Below, piece by piece: positions 29,339 to 38,506 of a stretch of DNA of 64,000 nt. Origin of the DNA: Bradyrhizobium vignae. GTDB taxonomy: Bacteria > Pseudomonadota > Alphaproteobacteria > Rhizobiales > Xanthobacteraceae. The position numbers and the translations under genes were made by a program. The DNA lies in contig NZ_RDQF01000022.1 of the NCBI RefSeq assembly GCF_004114425.1, forward strand, positions 48,136 through 112,135, written 5' to 3'. Within the stretch, counting starts at the first letter, position 1. Every line of letters starts with the position of its first letter. The notes below the pieces were generated by a model. That model was not told where the DNA came from. It saw only the letters and a program-made list of their open reading frames with translations, and searched no databases.

Positions 29339-29635
29339 GTCGTCTCTGTGGCGGGCTGGCGCGCGGGGCAGTGGACCCTACATAAGGAGAACCGGCGAAA
29401 TTTGCCATTCGCATAGGTTGGGCCGGTCCTCCCGGGTGCGAAATGCGGGCGTGATTCGCAACGCAGCCCTCCAAAATCTGCGTTCCTTGCCTATCTAAAT
29501 GAAAAGACAATGGAACTTTGATTGGAGGGCGGGCTTCTGCCCGTCCCGTGTCTCTGATAGGTTGCTGTCCAGCACCCAGCCGCAGCCAACGTGCGAATAA
29601 CCGGTTTCGGGACCGCCCGGGACCTCGGAGGATTG

Positions 29636-30634
29636 ATGACGACCGCCGCCCTGTCCAAAGTTGAGGAAGTTTCCGGTCTGCCCGACATGAAAGTGTCGGT
29701 GCGCCAGGTGTTCGGGATCGATAGTGATCTCGAAGTCCCTGCCTATTCCGAAGTCGATCCTCATGTGCCCGAAGTCGATTCCGACTACCGCTTCGACCGC
29801 GCCACCACGCTCGCCATTCTCGCCGGATTCGCCAAGAACCGCCGCGTGATGGTGACGGGCTATCACGGCACCGGCAAATCCACCCATATCGAGCAGGTCG
29901 CCGCCCGCCTGAACTGGCCCTGCGTGCGCGTCAACCTCGACAGCCACATCAGCCGCATCGACCTCGTCGGCAAGGACTCCATCGTGGTCCGCGACGGCAA
30001 GCAGGTCACCGAATTCCGCGACGGCATCCTGCCTTGGGCGCTGCAGAACAACGTCGCGCTGGTGTTCGACGAATACGACGCCGGCCGTCCCGACGTGATG
30101 TTCGTGATCCAGCGCGTGCTGGAAGTCTCGGGCCGCCTGACGCTCTTGGACCAGAACAAGGTGATCAAGCCGCACCCGGCATTCCGACTGTTCGCCACGG
30201 CGAATACGGTCGGCCTCGGCGACACCTCGGGCCTCTATCACGGCACCCAGCAGATCAACCAGGGCCAGATGGACCGCTGGTCGATCGTCACCACGCTGAA
30301 CTATCTCAGCCATGACGAGGAAGTGGAGATCGTGCTGGCCAAGGCCAAGCATTATCGCACCCAGGAGGGCCGCGACATCGTCAACAAGATGGTGCGCCTT
30401 GCCGACCTCACCCGCAACGCCTTCGCCAATGGCGACCTGTCGACGGTGATGAGCCCGCGCACGGTGATCACCTGGGCGGAAAATTCCGACATCTTCGGCG
30501 ATATCGGCTTTGCGTTCCGCGTCACCTTCCTCAACAAGTGCGACGAGCTCGAACGCCCCCTGGTCGCCGAGTTCTACCAGCGCTGCTTCAATGCGGAGCT
30601 GCCGGAATCGGCGGTGAACGTCGCGCTCAGCTGA
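29636..30634 (+). CDS. cobS: CobS, aerobic cobaltochelatase AAA+ subunit
   Basis: 332-residue AAA+ ATPase that with CobT powers cobalt insertion by CobN in aerobic cobalamin synthesis. Walker A GYHGTGKST is followed by the family block HIEQVAARLNWPCVRVNLD; Walker B VFDEYDAGRPD and sensor FATANTVGLGD follow. The ATG at 29636 has a clear GGAGG nine bases upstream. I looked for a B12 riboswitch in the 297-base region ahead of it and saw none. Confidence 0.95.
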   Translation: MTTAALSKVEEVSGLPDMKVSVRQVFGIDSDLEVPAYSEVDPHVPEVDSDYRFDRATTLAILAGFAKNRRVMVTGYHGTGKSTHIEQVAARLNWPCVRVNLDSHISRIDLVGKDSIVVRDGKQVTEFRDGILPWALQNNVALVFDEYDAGRPDVMFVIQRVLEVSGRLTLLDQNKVIKPHPAFRLFATANTVGLGDTSGLYHGTQQINQGQMDRWSIVTTLNYLSHDEEVEIVLAKAKHYRTQEGRDIVNKMVRLADLTRNAFANGDLSTVMSPRTVITWAENSDIFGDIGFAFRVTFLNKCDELERPLVAEFYQRCFNAELPESAVNVALS

Positions 30635-30679
30635 GGTTTGAGATGTCGTCCCGCCCTTCGGGACGACGGACAGGGCGAG

Positions 30680-32581
30680 ATGACCACCTCCAACTCCAAA
30701 TTCCGCAACAACAAGGAAGCGCCGACCGAGCCTTTCAAGCGCTCGGTCGCCTCCTGCCTCAAGGCGATCGCCAAGACGCCCGAGCTCGACATCTCCTTCG
30801 CGGCCGAGCGGCCTGGGCTCGCGCCGGGCAAAGCCCGCTTGCCCGAGCCGGCGCGCAAGATGACCAGGCGCGACGCCGCGATCGTGCGCGGCCATGCCGA
30901 TTCCATCGCGCTCAAGCTCGCCTGTCACGATCCCAAGGTTCATCGCAAGCTGATGCCCGGCAATCCGCAGGCGCGCGGCGTGTTCGAGGCGGTCGAGCAG
31001 GCCCGCGTCGAGGCGATCGGCGCGCGCCGCATGGCGGGCGTTGCCAAGAACCTCACCGCGATGCTCGACGACCATTTCCACCGCGGCAAGTTCGACGAGA
31101 TCACCGACCGTGCCGACGCGCCGCTGGCGGACGCGCTGGCGATGCTGGTGCGCGAGCGCCTCACCGGCCTGGCGCCGCCGACGGCCGCGAAGAAGATGGT
31201 CGACCTCTGGCGTCCCATTCTCGAAGACAAGATCGGCAAGCGGCTCGACCGGCTCGACGGCGTGCTCGAGGACCAGACCAGGTTCGGCGATGCCGTGCAC
31301 GATCTGCTCTCGGCGCTCGAGCTCGGCGACGAGCGCAACGCCGACAGCGAGGACAATGACGAGAACGACGAGAACCAGGACGGCGACAACGATCAGTCCG
31401 GCGCCGAAGGCTCGCCCGATTCCGACGCCGCGCAGGAGATGAGCGCCGACCAGGCGCAGGCGACGAGCGAGGAGATGAGCGAGAGCGCGATGGAAAGCGC
31501 GCAGGCCTCGACCTCCGACACCTTCGACGACGGCGAGCTCGGCGACGACGAGACCCCGGGCGAGGCGACGCGTCCGAACCAGCACGGCAGGAACGAGCCG
31601 CGCGGGCCGGAATACCACGCCTTCGCGCCCAAGTTCGACGAGGTCATCGCCGCCGAAGACCTCTGCGACCATGACGAGCTGGAGCGGCTGCGCGCCTATC
31701 TCGACAAGCAGCTCGCGCATCTGCAAGGCATCGTCGCGCGCCTGGCCAACCGCCTGCAGCGCCGCCTGATGGCGCAGCAGAACCGCGCCTGGGAGTTTGA
31801 TCTCGAAGAGGGCATCCTCGACCCCGCGCGGCTGTCGCGCGTCGTCACCGATCCCTATCACCCGCTGTCCTTCATGCACGAGAAGGAGGCGACGTTCCGC
31901 GACACCGTGGTGACGCTGCTGCTCGACAATTCCGGCTCGATGCGCGGACGCCCCATCACGGTCGCCGCCACCTGCGCCGACATCCTCGCGCGCACGCTGG
32001 AGCGTTGCGGCGTCAAGGTCGAGATTCTCGGCTTCACCACGCGCGCCTGGAAGGGCGGGCAATCGCGCGAAGCCTGGCTTGCCGCCGGCAAGCCGGCCAA
32101 TCCCGGCCGCCTCAACGATCTCCGCCACATCATCTACAAGTCGGCGGATGCGCCCTGGCGCCGTGCGCGCAAGAATCTCGGTTTGATGATGCGCGAGGGT
32201 CTCTTGAAGGAGAACATCGACGGCGAGGCGCTGGACTGGGCGCACAAGCGCCTGCTCGGTCGCCCCGAGCAGCGCAAGATCCTGATGATGATCTCGGACG
32301 GCGCGCCGGTCGACGATTCCACCCTGTCAGTCAACCCCGGCAACTACCTCGAGCGGCATCTGCGCCACATCATCGAGGAGATCGAGACCCGCTCGCCGGT
32401 CGAGCTGATCGCGATCGGCATCGGCCATGACGTGACGCGCTACTACCGCCGCGCGGTGACGATCGTGGATGCCGAGGAGCTCGGCGGCGCCATCACCGAA
32501 AAACTCGCCGAGCTGTTCAGCGAGACCAACGCGGCGCCCACGCAAGCACCCGGTCGCCCGCGACGCAAATTGCATTCGTGA
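30680..32581 (+). CDS. cobT: CobT, aerobic cobaltochelatase VWA subunit
   Basis: 633-residue partner of CobS. The N-terminal helical region is followed by a long acidic Asp/Glu/Asn stretch (about 220-320) and a C-terminal von Willebrand A domain whose MIDAS motif is LLLDNSGSMRG. The ATG at 30680 lies 45 bases after cobS. Its stop overlaps the GTG start of the next gene. Confidence 0.95.
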   Translation: MTTSNSKFRNNKEAPTEPFKRSVASCLKAIAKTPELDISFAAERPGLAPGKARLPEPARKMTRRDAAIVRGHADSIALKLACHDPKVHRKLMPGNPQARGVFEAVEQARVEAIGARRMAGVAKNLTAMLDDHFHRGKFDEITDRADAPLADALAMLVRERLTGLAPPTAAKKMVDLWRPILEDKIGKRLDRLDGVLEDQTRFGDAVHDLLSALELGDERNADSEDNDENDENQDGDNDQSGAEGSPDSDAAQEMSADQAQATSEEMSESAMESAQASTSDTFDDGELGDDETPGEATRPNQHGRNEPRGPEYHAFAPKFDEVIAAEDLCDHDELERLRAYLDKQLAHLQGIVARLANRLQRRLMAQQNRAWEFDLEEGILDPARLSRVVTDPYHPLSFMHEKEATFRDTVVTLLLDNSGSMRGRPITVAATCADILARTLERCGVKVEILGFTTRAWKGGQSREAWLAAGKPANPGRLNDLRHIIYKSADAPWRRARKNLGLMMREGLLKENIDGEALDWAHKRLLGRPEQRKILMMISDGAPVDDSTLSVNPGNYLERHLRHIIEEIETRSPVELIAIGIGHDVTRYYRRAVTIVDAEELGGAITEKLAELFSETNAAPTQAPGRPRRKLHS

Positions 32582-33645
32582 GCACGCCGTCATCCCGCCG
32601 CAGCTTTCTTGGCTTTGCTGCGGCAGGATTCTCCACTCTCGCGCTCTCGCGTCTCGCGCAGGCGCAAGCGGCGACCGAGCCACGCGAGCTCCAGGTCGAG
32701 CACGCCGTCGCCGCGCCTGTCAGCATCGAGGTCAACGCGCGTCCGATTCCCGATTTCGAACCGCGCGACCGCGCGCGCACGCGCTTCGGCTCGCTGGATT
32801 ATCGCAGCGGCCTGGTGCTGACCTCGCCCTATCGCGGCTTCGGCGGCCTGTCCGGCATCCGCTTCCTCGACGGCAAGGGCGAGCGCTTCGTCGCGATCTC
32901 CGACCAGGGCGGCTGGTTCACCGGCACCATCCGCTATTCCGGCCGCGAGATGGTCGGGCTCACCGAGGTCGAGGCCGCGCCGCTGCTCGGCGCCGAAGGT
33001 CGGCCGATCACGGAAAAGCACCTCTGGTGGGATTCGGAATCGATCGCGCGCGACGGCAACCTCGTCTATGTCGGGCTCGAGCGCGTCAACCAGATCCTGC
33101 GCTACGATTTCGCCAAGGGCGGCACGCGTGCCCGCGGCGAGGTGATCGCCGTTCCGCCGGCCTTGCGCAAGCTGCCCTCCAACAAGGGCATTGAAGCGCT
33201 GGTGTTCATCCCGAAGGGCCAGCCGCTCGCGGGCACCTTGATCGCGTTCTCAGAGCGCGGGCTCGACGCCGACGGCAATCTCGTCGCCTTCCTGATCGGC
33301 GGCCCCACGCCCGGCCAGTTCAGCGTCCGCCGCACCGAGAAATACGACATCAGCGATGCCGTGCTGCTGCCCTCCGGCGAGCTCTTGATCCTCGAACGCA
33401 AATTCTCCTGGTTCACCGGCATCAACATCCGCATTCGCGCGATCCCCCTGAAGGGAATCGCGCCGGGCGCGCTGGTCGACGGCCCCGCGCTGTTCGCCGC
33501 CGATCTCGGCCACGAGATCGACAACATGGAAGGCATCGACGCCCATGTCACGCCCGACGGCGAGACCGTGCTGACCCTGGTGTCGGACGACAATTTCTCG
33601 ATGCTGCAGCGGACGCTGCTGCTGCAGTTCACGCTGGTCGAGTAG
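32578..33645 (+). CDS. Tat-exported esterase-like/phytase-like beta-propeller protein
   Basis: 355-residue periplasmic protein. The N-terminus SSRRSFLGFAAAGFSTLAL is a twin-arginine signal, followed by the 'esterase-like activity of phytase' domain (FGGLSGIRF, DQGGWFTG, SNKGIEALVF, DNMEGIDAH). The substrate is unknown. The GTG start overlaps the last bases of cobT (GTGA), so it is coupled to cobalamin genes without an obvious functional reason. Confidence 0.8.
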   Translation: MSTPSSRRSFLGFAAAGFSTLALSRLAQAQAATEPRELQVEHAVAAPVSIEVNARPIPDFEPRDRARTRFGSLDYRSGLVLTSPYRGFGGLSGIRFLDGKGERFVAISDQGGWFTGTIRYSGREMVGLTEVEAAPLLGAEGRPITEKHLWWDSESIARDGNLVYVGLERVNQILRYDFAKGGTRARGEVIAVPPALRKLPSNKGIEALVFIPKGQPLAGTLIAFSERGLDADGNLVAFLIGGPTPGQFSVRRTEKYDISDAVLLPSGELLILERKFSWFTGINIRIRAIPLKGIAPGALVDGPALFAADLGHEIDNMEGIDAHVTPDGETVLTLVSDDNFSMLQRTLLLQFTLVE

Positions 33646-33798
33646 GGCGGTCTCACCCCCCGTCATTGCGGAGGCATTCGCTTCCCATCGTGCGGCAATG
33701 CATTCCGTCGCGCCCGCCATTCCCCCCGCGCGCCTAGCAATCCGCGCTTTGCTCACTACACTCCCTGCATTGTTCCTCCATCTCCCGGAACTCCCCAC

Positions 33799-34911
33799 AT
33801 GAGCGCCCTGTTTAACCCGATCAAGCTGCGCGGCCTCACCTTGAACAACCGCATCGTGGTGTCGCCGATGTGCCAATATTCGGCCGAGGACGGCGTCGCC
33901 ACCGATTGGCACTTCACCCACATCAACAATCTCAGCCTGTCGGGCGCCGCGATGTTCTGCATCGAGGCGACGCATGTCGAGGCGATCGGCCGCATCACGG
34001 CGGGCTGCCTCGGGCTCTACAGCGATGCCTGCGAGGCCGCCTTGAGGCCGATCCTCAATTCGGTGCGGAGATATTCCTCCGCGGCGATCGGGATGCAGCT
34101 CGCCCATGCCGGCCGCAAAGCCAGCAGCGCGCGGCCGTGGGAGGGTGGCCAGCTGATTCCGGTCGAGCATGGCGGCTGGCAGACGGTGGCGCCATCGGCG
34201 GTGCCGCACAAGGAGGGCGAGGCCGCCCCGCTGGCGCTGGATGCGGCAGGCCTGAAGCGCATTCGCGAGGCCTTCGTCGACTGCACCAAACGCGCCGCGC
34301 GCCTCGGCATCGACGCCATCGAGGTGCATGGCGCGCACGGCTATCTCCTGCATCAATTCCTCTCGCCGATCTCCAACAAGCGCACCGACGAATATGGCGG
34401 CAGCCTCGCCAACCGCATGCGCTTTCCGCTCGAAGTGTTCGACGCGGTGCGCGCCGCGTTCCCCGCTGACAAGCCGGTCGGCATGCGGGTGTCGTCGACC
34501 GACTGGGTCGAGGGCGGCTGGGATCTGGCGCAAACAATAGAATTTGCGAGAGCGCTGAAGGCGCGCGGCGTCGACTGGATCGATGCCTCCTCCGGCGGCG
34601 TCTCGCCGCTGCAGAAGATCCCGCTCGGCCCCGGCTATCAGGTGCAGTTTGCCGATAGCATCAAGCGCGAGACCGGCTTGCCCACCATCGCCGTCGGCCT
34701 GATCAGCGATGCCAAGCATGCCGAGGAGATCGTCGCATCCGGCAAGGCCGACATGGTCGCGCTCGCTCGCGGCATGCTCTACGACCCGCGCTGGGGCTGG
34801 CACGCCGCCGCCGAGCTCGGCGGCGTGGTCGAGGTCCCGCCGCAATATTGGCGCTCGCAGCCACAGGCGCAAAAGGCGCTGTTCGGCAAGACCACGTTCG
34901 GGGCGAGGTGA
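33799..34911 (+). CDS. NADH:flavin oxidoreductase, old yellow enzyme (YqjM/NamA class)
   Basis: 370-residue FMN TIM-barrel enzyme that reduces activated C=C bonds. Landmarks: VVSPMCQYSAEDG, QLAHAGRKAS (substrate-binding His region), EVHGAHGYLLHQFLSPISNKRTDEYGGS and GLISDAKHAEEIVASGKADMVALARGMLYDP near the FMN phosphate. The cysteine in PMCQYS marks the YqjM-like thermophilic class. Single gene. Confidence 0.93.
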   Translation: MSALFNPIKLRGLTLNNRIVVSPMCQYSAEDGVATDWHFTHINNLSLSGAAMFCIEATHVEAIGRITAGCLGLYSDACEAALRPILNSVRRYSSAAIGMQLAHAGRKASSARPWEGGQLIPVEHGGWQTVAPSAVPHKEGEAAPLALDAAGLKRIREAFVDCTKRAARLGIDAIEVHGAHGYLLHQFLSPISNKRTDEYGGSLANRMRFPLEVFDAVRAAFPADKPVGMRVSSTDWVEGGWDLAQTIEFARALKARGVDWIDASSGGVSPLQKIPLGPGYQVQFADSIKRETGLPTIAVGLISDAKHAEEIVASGKADMVALARGMLYDPRWGWHAAAELGGVVEVPPQYWRSQPQAQKALFGKTTFGAR

Positions 34912-35058
34912 TTTCCTCGCCTCCAGCGCAAACGAGGCTCCTCGCGGCCCCGCCTGCTGGGAGAGAGAGCTAAGCCGCCTGCTATAATCCCCTTCGCCTT
35001 CCACGCCCCCCAAAACTGGCCTAACCTCCGTCTCCTCAACGCCTCACGGAGGCCGGCC

Positions 35059-35466
35059 ATGCGTTTTGGTATCCGCAAAACTGCCCATGTGTTCGAGCGC
35101 GTGGCCCTTGCGATGGCGGGAGCCGCGTGCGGCCTGTTCGTCGGCGCCTATGTGGGATCTGCGATCCCCACGCTGACCACGCAGGGATTCCTGCTGCTGA
35201 TGATGGCCTTGGGCGCCGTCGGCTTCTATCTCGGCATCGACACGCCGCAAATGCCTTTCGACGACGCGCACAGCGCGATCGACGCCGCGGAATTTCTGAG
35301 CTCGGCCGGCACGCTCTGCGCCACGCTGACCGCGTTCGTCTCGGTCGCCGTGATCGTGCTGCGGCTCGATCCGCACCTGGCCTGGACCTGGCTCGTCTTC
35401 GCCGGCTGGATCGCCGGCGTCGCCATGCAGATCGTCGCCGGCGCCAAGGCGAGGATGCGGAAGTAG
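35059..35466 (+). CDS. Small membrane protein of unknown function
   Basis: 135 residues with three or four hydrophobic helices (about 13-37, 42-58, 83-100, 108-126) joined by short loops, and a basic end (KARMRK). No recognised domain. An upstream 'cacggaggc' gives a fair ribosome-binding site. Convergent with the PilZ gene. Confidence 0.75.
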   Translation: MRFGIRKTAHVFERVALAMAGAACGLFVGAYVGSAIPTLTTQGFLLLMMALGAVGFYLGIDTPQMPFDDAHSAIDAAEFLSSAGTLCATLTAFVSVAVIVLRLDPHLAWTWLVFAGWIAGVAMQIVAGAKARMRK

Positions 35467-35509
35467 CTTACCCCTCCAAGACCTCTCCAGGGGAGGCTAA
35501 GGAAGATGC

Positions 35510-35755
35510 CTAGAACACCACGCCCACGCGCGTGCCGCGCTTCCAGGCGATGCGGCAGCGCTTCCTGGTGTTGACGTGGAGCAGCTCGAAACGATCGGGA
35601 ATCTTCACCTGGCCGCCGAGATCGACGCAGGCGCCGCCGGGCGAATAGTCGATCAGCGTGCACGGGATCACCGGCGCGCGCGGGTCGGTGATGATCTTGG
35701 CCTGTCGCGACACCAGCCCGGCGGGCTTCACACGGACATACTTGCGCGGATGCAT
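35510..35755 (-). CDS. PilZ-domain protein
   Basis: 81-residue protein from the ATG at 35755 with an N-terminal RKYVR and the DYSPGGA motif (D/NxSxxG) of PilZ. The RxxxR part is reduced, so c-di-GMP binding is uncertain. An upstream in-frame start at 35806 would add 17 residues. Confidence 0.75.
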   Translation of the reverse strand: MHPRKYVRVKPAGLVSRQAKIITDPRAPVIPCTLIDYSPGGACVDLGGQVKIPDRFELLHVNTRKRCRIAWKRGTRVGVVF

Positions 35756-36086
35756 TGGCACGTCTCCTCCAATTCCGCAGGTATCGCGGCGGGTGGTTTG
35801 TCCCATGATGGAAAAGAGATGATGCGATCAGACTAAGGTTGCCGGGAGAATTTTAATGAAAAGTGTCGGCGAGAGCAGAAAAGCGGCGGTAGCGGGGTGG
35901 GACGTCTCGCGTCAATCCGCCCTGTCGTTGCGCGACCCTGCCCACCACCGTCATTGCGAGCCAACGGATCCGCGCGAAGCGCGGCCCGATGACAGGCTCC
36001 GTGAAGCAATCCAGAATCTTTCCGCGGAGGGACCCTGGATTGCTTGGTCGCAAGGGCAAATGACGGGTGGAGAGGTCGCCGCCACC
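35756..36086. other. 331-base gap with the PilZ promoter region and a dispersed repeat
   Basis: The left part is the upstream region of the PilZ gene. The right part, 35951-36064, is the second copy of the 'gcgaagcaatccagaat' repeat. No gene seen. Confidence 0.5.
35951..36064. repeat. Dispersed 'gcgaagcaatccagaat' repeat, copy 2
   Basis: Begins with cgtcattgcgag, holds the core gtgaagcaatccagaatc and the ccgcggaggga block, and ends with a reversed tggattgcttggtcgcaagggcaaatgacg, so the whole element is an imperfect palindrome. Copies 1 and 3 are at 11840-11905 and 63789-63873. Confidence 0.8.
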
Positions 36087-37430
36087 TCACCCCGTCACGC
36101 CCTCCTCCATCCCATCCGCCGCGACATCCACCCGCGGCTCCACCGGCATCGGCACCGTCACGTAATCCTTCGGCAGGTTCGCCGGCCGATACCCCGGCTC
36201 CACCGCCATTCGCTTCAACACGCTCTCATGCACATGCGCGCCTTCGGGGATGACGCGCGGCTCGCAATCGGGGATGTAGAAGCCGAAATAGACCTTCCGC
36301 TCCGGCCATTCCTTGTACGTCGCACGCTTCGGCAGATATTCCAGCACGCGCCAGGCGGCCGTCATCGAATTGTGCAACTCGCCCGTCTTCCCGGTGTAAG
36401 CGGGCTCCACGTATTTGAACGGCGAGTTCTTGCGAGGGACGCCCCAGGCGAGCTGGTTCACCGTGCGCGGGTTGAACTTCAGCCCGGCCTTCTCGGCCTC
36501 CGCGATCATCCAGAGCAGCGGATATTTGGATTGCCCGCTCTCCGCTTCCGGATAGCCGCCGCCGACGTCGCAATGCACGCCGGCAAACCACACCTGCAGG
36601 ATGTCCTGCGGCACTTTCTTCTCGTCGGGTACGTAGCGGTTGCTCCAGAACTCCTGCGGCTCTTCATACTGCTTCAGGCGGAACATGCAGCGCCGCTCGT
36701 CGATCGCGATCGCCTGCCGGAAGATTTTGACGCTGGGATTGCGCAGCGTGAAGGCGAGCTCCTCCAGGCTGAACAGGAAGAAGAAATTGTCGCGCCGCGG
36801 CACGATCACGCTCGCCACCGTGTCCCAGACGCCGATGAAGTGGATGGTCGGCCAGCGCGTCGAGGTGATGCGCGCGAACTGCGCGGCGAGGTCGAATTCG
36901 TCCTTCGGCAGCGGCCCGCTCTCGTCGGTCGCGATATCCTTGAGATCCTCGATATCGTTGCCGCGCCCCGTGCCGGAATATTGCTTGTAGGCGACGAGCC
37001 CGCTCCCAGCGAGGTTCGCCTGCTCCGGCGAGATCAGCCCGATCTTGTGGATCAGCCCCGCCAGCACGCGAACCGTGTAAGCCCCGCGCGAAAACCCGAA
37101 CAGATAGATCTTGTCGCCCGGCGCGTAGTGCTGAACCAGGAAGCAATAGGCCGAGAGCACGTTGTCATCGAGCCCATAGCCGGTGGCGAGCCCCAGCACC
37201 AGGTTGATATTGGCCTTCCAGCGGTGCCACGTCGTCGGCTGCGTCACCGTGCCGACCCCGGGATCGTAAAACACCAGCTGCCGCGGCGACGTCTTGTCCG
37301 TCTTGCGCAGGCAGCGATAGAGCTTCAGGACGTTGGAGATGTTCTCCGAAATCTCGTTGCCGGTCCCGTCACAGCAGATGACGAGGTTCTTGCCGGTGGG
37401 CTTGTGGTCGGTGCTGGCTGCGTGCTCCAT
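36087..37430 (-). CDS. DUF2235 alpha/beta-hydrolase (Tle1-like phospholipase fold)
   Basis: 447-residue hydrolase. The N-terminal KNLVICCDGTGNEISENISNV is typical of DUF2235. A triad is visible as S114 (GFSRGAYT), D203 (GVWDTVAS) and H286 (GVHCDVGGGYP). Some relatives are type VI secretion phospholipase effectors, but there is no secretion gene, PAAR or immunity-like gene beside it, so a cytoplasmic lipase or esterase role is equally likely. A partial copy of its 5' end lies at 40450-40683. Confidence 0.85.
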   Translation of the reverse strand: MEHAASTDHKPTGKNLVICCDGTGNEISENISNVLKLYRCLRKTDKTSPRQLVFYDPGVGTVTQPTTWHRWKANINLVLGLATGYGLDDNVLSAYCFLVQHYAPGDKIYLFGFSRGAYTVRVLAGLIHKIGLISPEQANLAGSGLVAYKQYSGTGRGNDIEDLKDIATDESGPLPKDEFDLAAQFARITSTRWPTIHFIGVWDTVASVIVPRRDNFFFLFSLEELAFTLRNPSVKIFRQAIAIDERRCMFRLKQYEEPQEFWSNRYVPDEKKVPQDILQVWFAGVHCDVGGGYPEAESGQSKYPLLWMIAEAEKAGLKFNPRTVNQLAWGVPRKNSPFKYVEPAYTGKTGELHNSMTAAWRVLEYLPKRATYKEWPERKVYFGFYIPDCEPRVIPEGAHVHESVLKRMAVEPGYRPANLPKDYVTVPMPVEPRVDVAADGMEEGVTG

Positions 37431-37473
37431 GGGATGCGCCTCCGGGTGATGCTACCGGGGCGAGTATAGCGGA
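37241..37473. repeat. Long direct repeat, copy A (5' end of the DUF2235 gene)
   Basis: The first ~190 coding bases of the DUF2235 gene plus ~40 bases upstream are repeated, with scattered differences, at 40450-40683 in the same orientation. The two copies flank the coiled-coil / ftsZ2 / HTH block. Confidence 0.85.
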
Positions 37474-37538
37474 AATGGATGACAGCGGGGAGGCAACGTC
37501 GCCGGCACCCAGCCCCATGGCCACATCGTCTGTTGACA

Positions 37539-37554
37539 TTAACCTGTTGTTAAC
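37539..37554 (+). promoter_or_regulatory. CtrA-type site upstream of the coiled-coil gene
   Basis: TTAACCTGTTGTTAAC is an exact match to the alphaproteobacterial CtrA consensus TTAA-N7-TTAAC. It directly follows a TTGACA (37533-37538) and lies 37 bases ahead of the start codon, a position suited to control of that promoter. Confidence 0.7.
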
Positions 37555-37591
37555 CATGCGGTTGCCTAATGTTGACGATGGGGGGATCACC

Positions 37592-38272
37592 ATGTCGGCC
37601 CATGTGACGCGACCGAGGTTGATGCCTGTTTCGGCCGATCCGGCCATCCGGTCGGTGGCGAGGCTGGCTGTTCGCGCCAAGGCCGTCCTACAGGGCAAAG
37701 CGCCTGTCCTACGGAGCAAAGCCATGTTCGGAAAGGACGACTTAGTGGACAATCTCAGCCGCGATCTCGATCGCGCGCGCGGAAGACGAGATGCGCTCGC
37801 ATCCGAAGCCGCGACTCTGGCGGCCCAGATCGCCGAAATTGAAGCCCGTCTTTCGGAGGAAAAGAAAAGGCGTGAGCGTGAGCGCGTCTTGAGCGAGGTC
37901 GAAGCGATCAAGACGCGAATCAAGCAAGCCGCCGGCGCGTTTGCGCCTGTCGTCGATGGTCTCTCGAGGGCGATCGAGCAGGCTGCGGCGGTCGTGCCCG
38001 AGGCGCGCGAGCTCAATAGTTTCCTGGTATCGGTGGCGACCGAGATCGACAGCGTGCTCGATCCCCTGCTCCGCGAACTGGATCAGCGCGCGGATGCGGT
38101 GCGAACCGGACACGCAGCGCTGGACCTGCCGAGTTCGGCCATTGAAGCGCCGCCCATCGAGCTGCCGAAAGACACCAACGAACGCCTGCTTCGTTTTCCG
38201 GCGTGGCTGTCCCGCGACAAGGAGACCGACAGGAAGGACACCGCCGAGAGCCCGCGCAGCACGGCGGCGTGA
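37592..38272 (+). CDS. Coiled-coil protein of unknown function, likely CtrA-controlled
   Basis: 226 residues from the ATG at 37592, which has GGGGGA upstream. After a basic N-terminal part, residues around 45-105 form a strong coiled coil rich in Arg/Glu/Ala (RDLDRARGRRDALASEAATL; EIEARLSEEKKRRERERV), followed by more helices and a polar tail. No transmembrane segment. The exact CtrA site upstream and convergence on a second ftsZ suggest a cell-cycle role. That is inference. Confidence 0.7.
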   Translation: MSAHVTRPRLMPVSADPAIRSVARLAVRAKAVLQGKAPVLRSKAMFGKDDLVDNLSRDLDRARGRRDALASEAATLAAQIAEIEARLSEEKKRRERERVLSEVEAIKTRIKQAAGAFAPVVDGLSRAIEQAAAVVPEARELNSFLVSVATEIDSVLDPLLRELDQRADAVRTGHAALDLPSSAIEAPPIELPKDTNERLLRFPAWLSRDKETDRKDTAESPRSTAA

Positions 38273-38340
38273 AGCATCGGCACGCTGTGCAGCTCAAAAG
38301 CTTGTCTGCATATCTGACGTTCGGAGCGCGTTGAGAATTA

Positions 38341-38500
38341 GACCACCTCTCCCTGCTGGGAGAGGGTGAACCGGGCGGCCGAACCTGATCTCATCGCACC
38401 CTGGACTAGCCTAACGCGGAATGGCTTCAAGTCGAATCGACTGGCCGTGGGCTCGTTCGAACCTCTCCCGCTTGCGGGAGAGGGAGCGCACCTCCTTCGC
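38341..38500. repeat. Extragenic 'ctctccc...gggagagg' repeats
   Basis: Two small inverted elements, ctctccctgctgggagag (about 38346-38363) and ctctcccgcttgcgggagag (about 38464-38483), lie in the gap between the convergent coiled-coil and ftsZ genes. The same family recurs at 45289-45432. Confidence 0.6.
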
Positions 38501-38506
38501 CACCCC

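Noticed and set aside
29339..29635. Possible cobalamin riboswitch ahead of cobS
   Set aside because: No B12-box-like core or expected pairing was visible by eye; only a small GC hairpin near 29526-29547.
29495..32245. 916-codon open frame antisense to cobS-cobT
   Set aside because: Same reason; cobS and cobT carry full family motifs on the other strand.
36087..37430. Type VI secretion lipase effector (Tle1)
   Set aside because: Fold is compatible, but there is no VgrG, PAAR, adaptor or immunity-like lipoprotein gene nearby.
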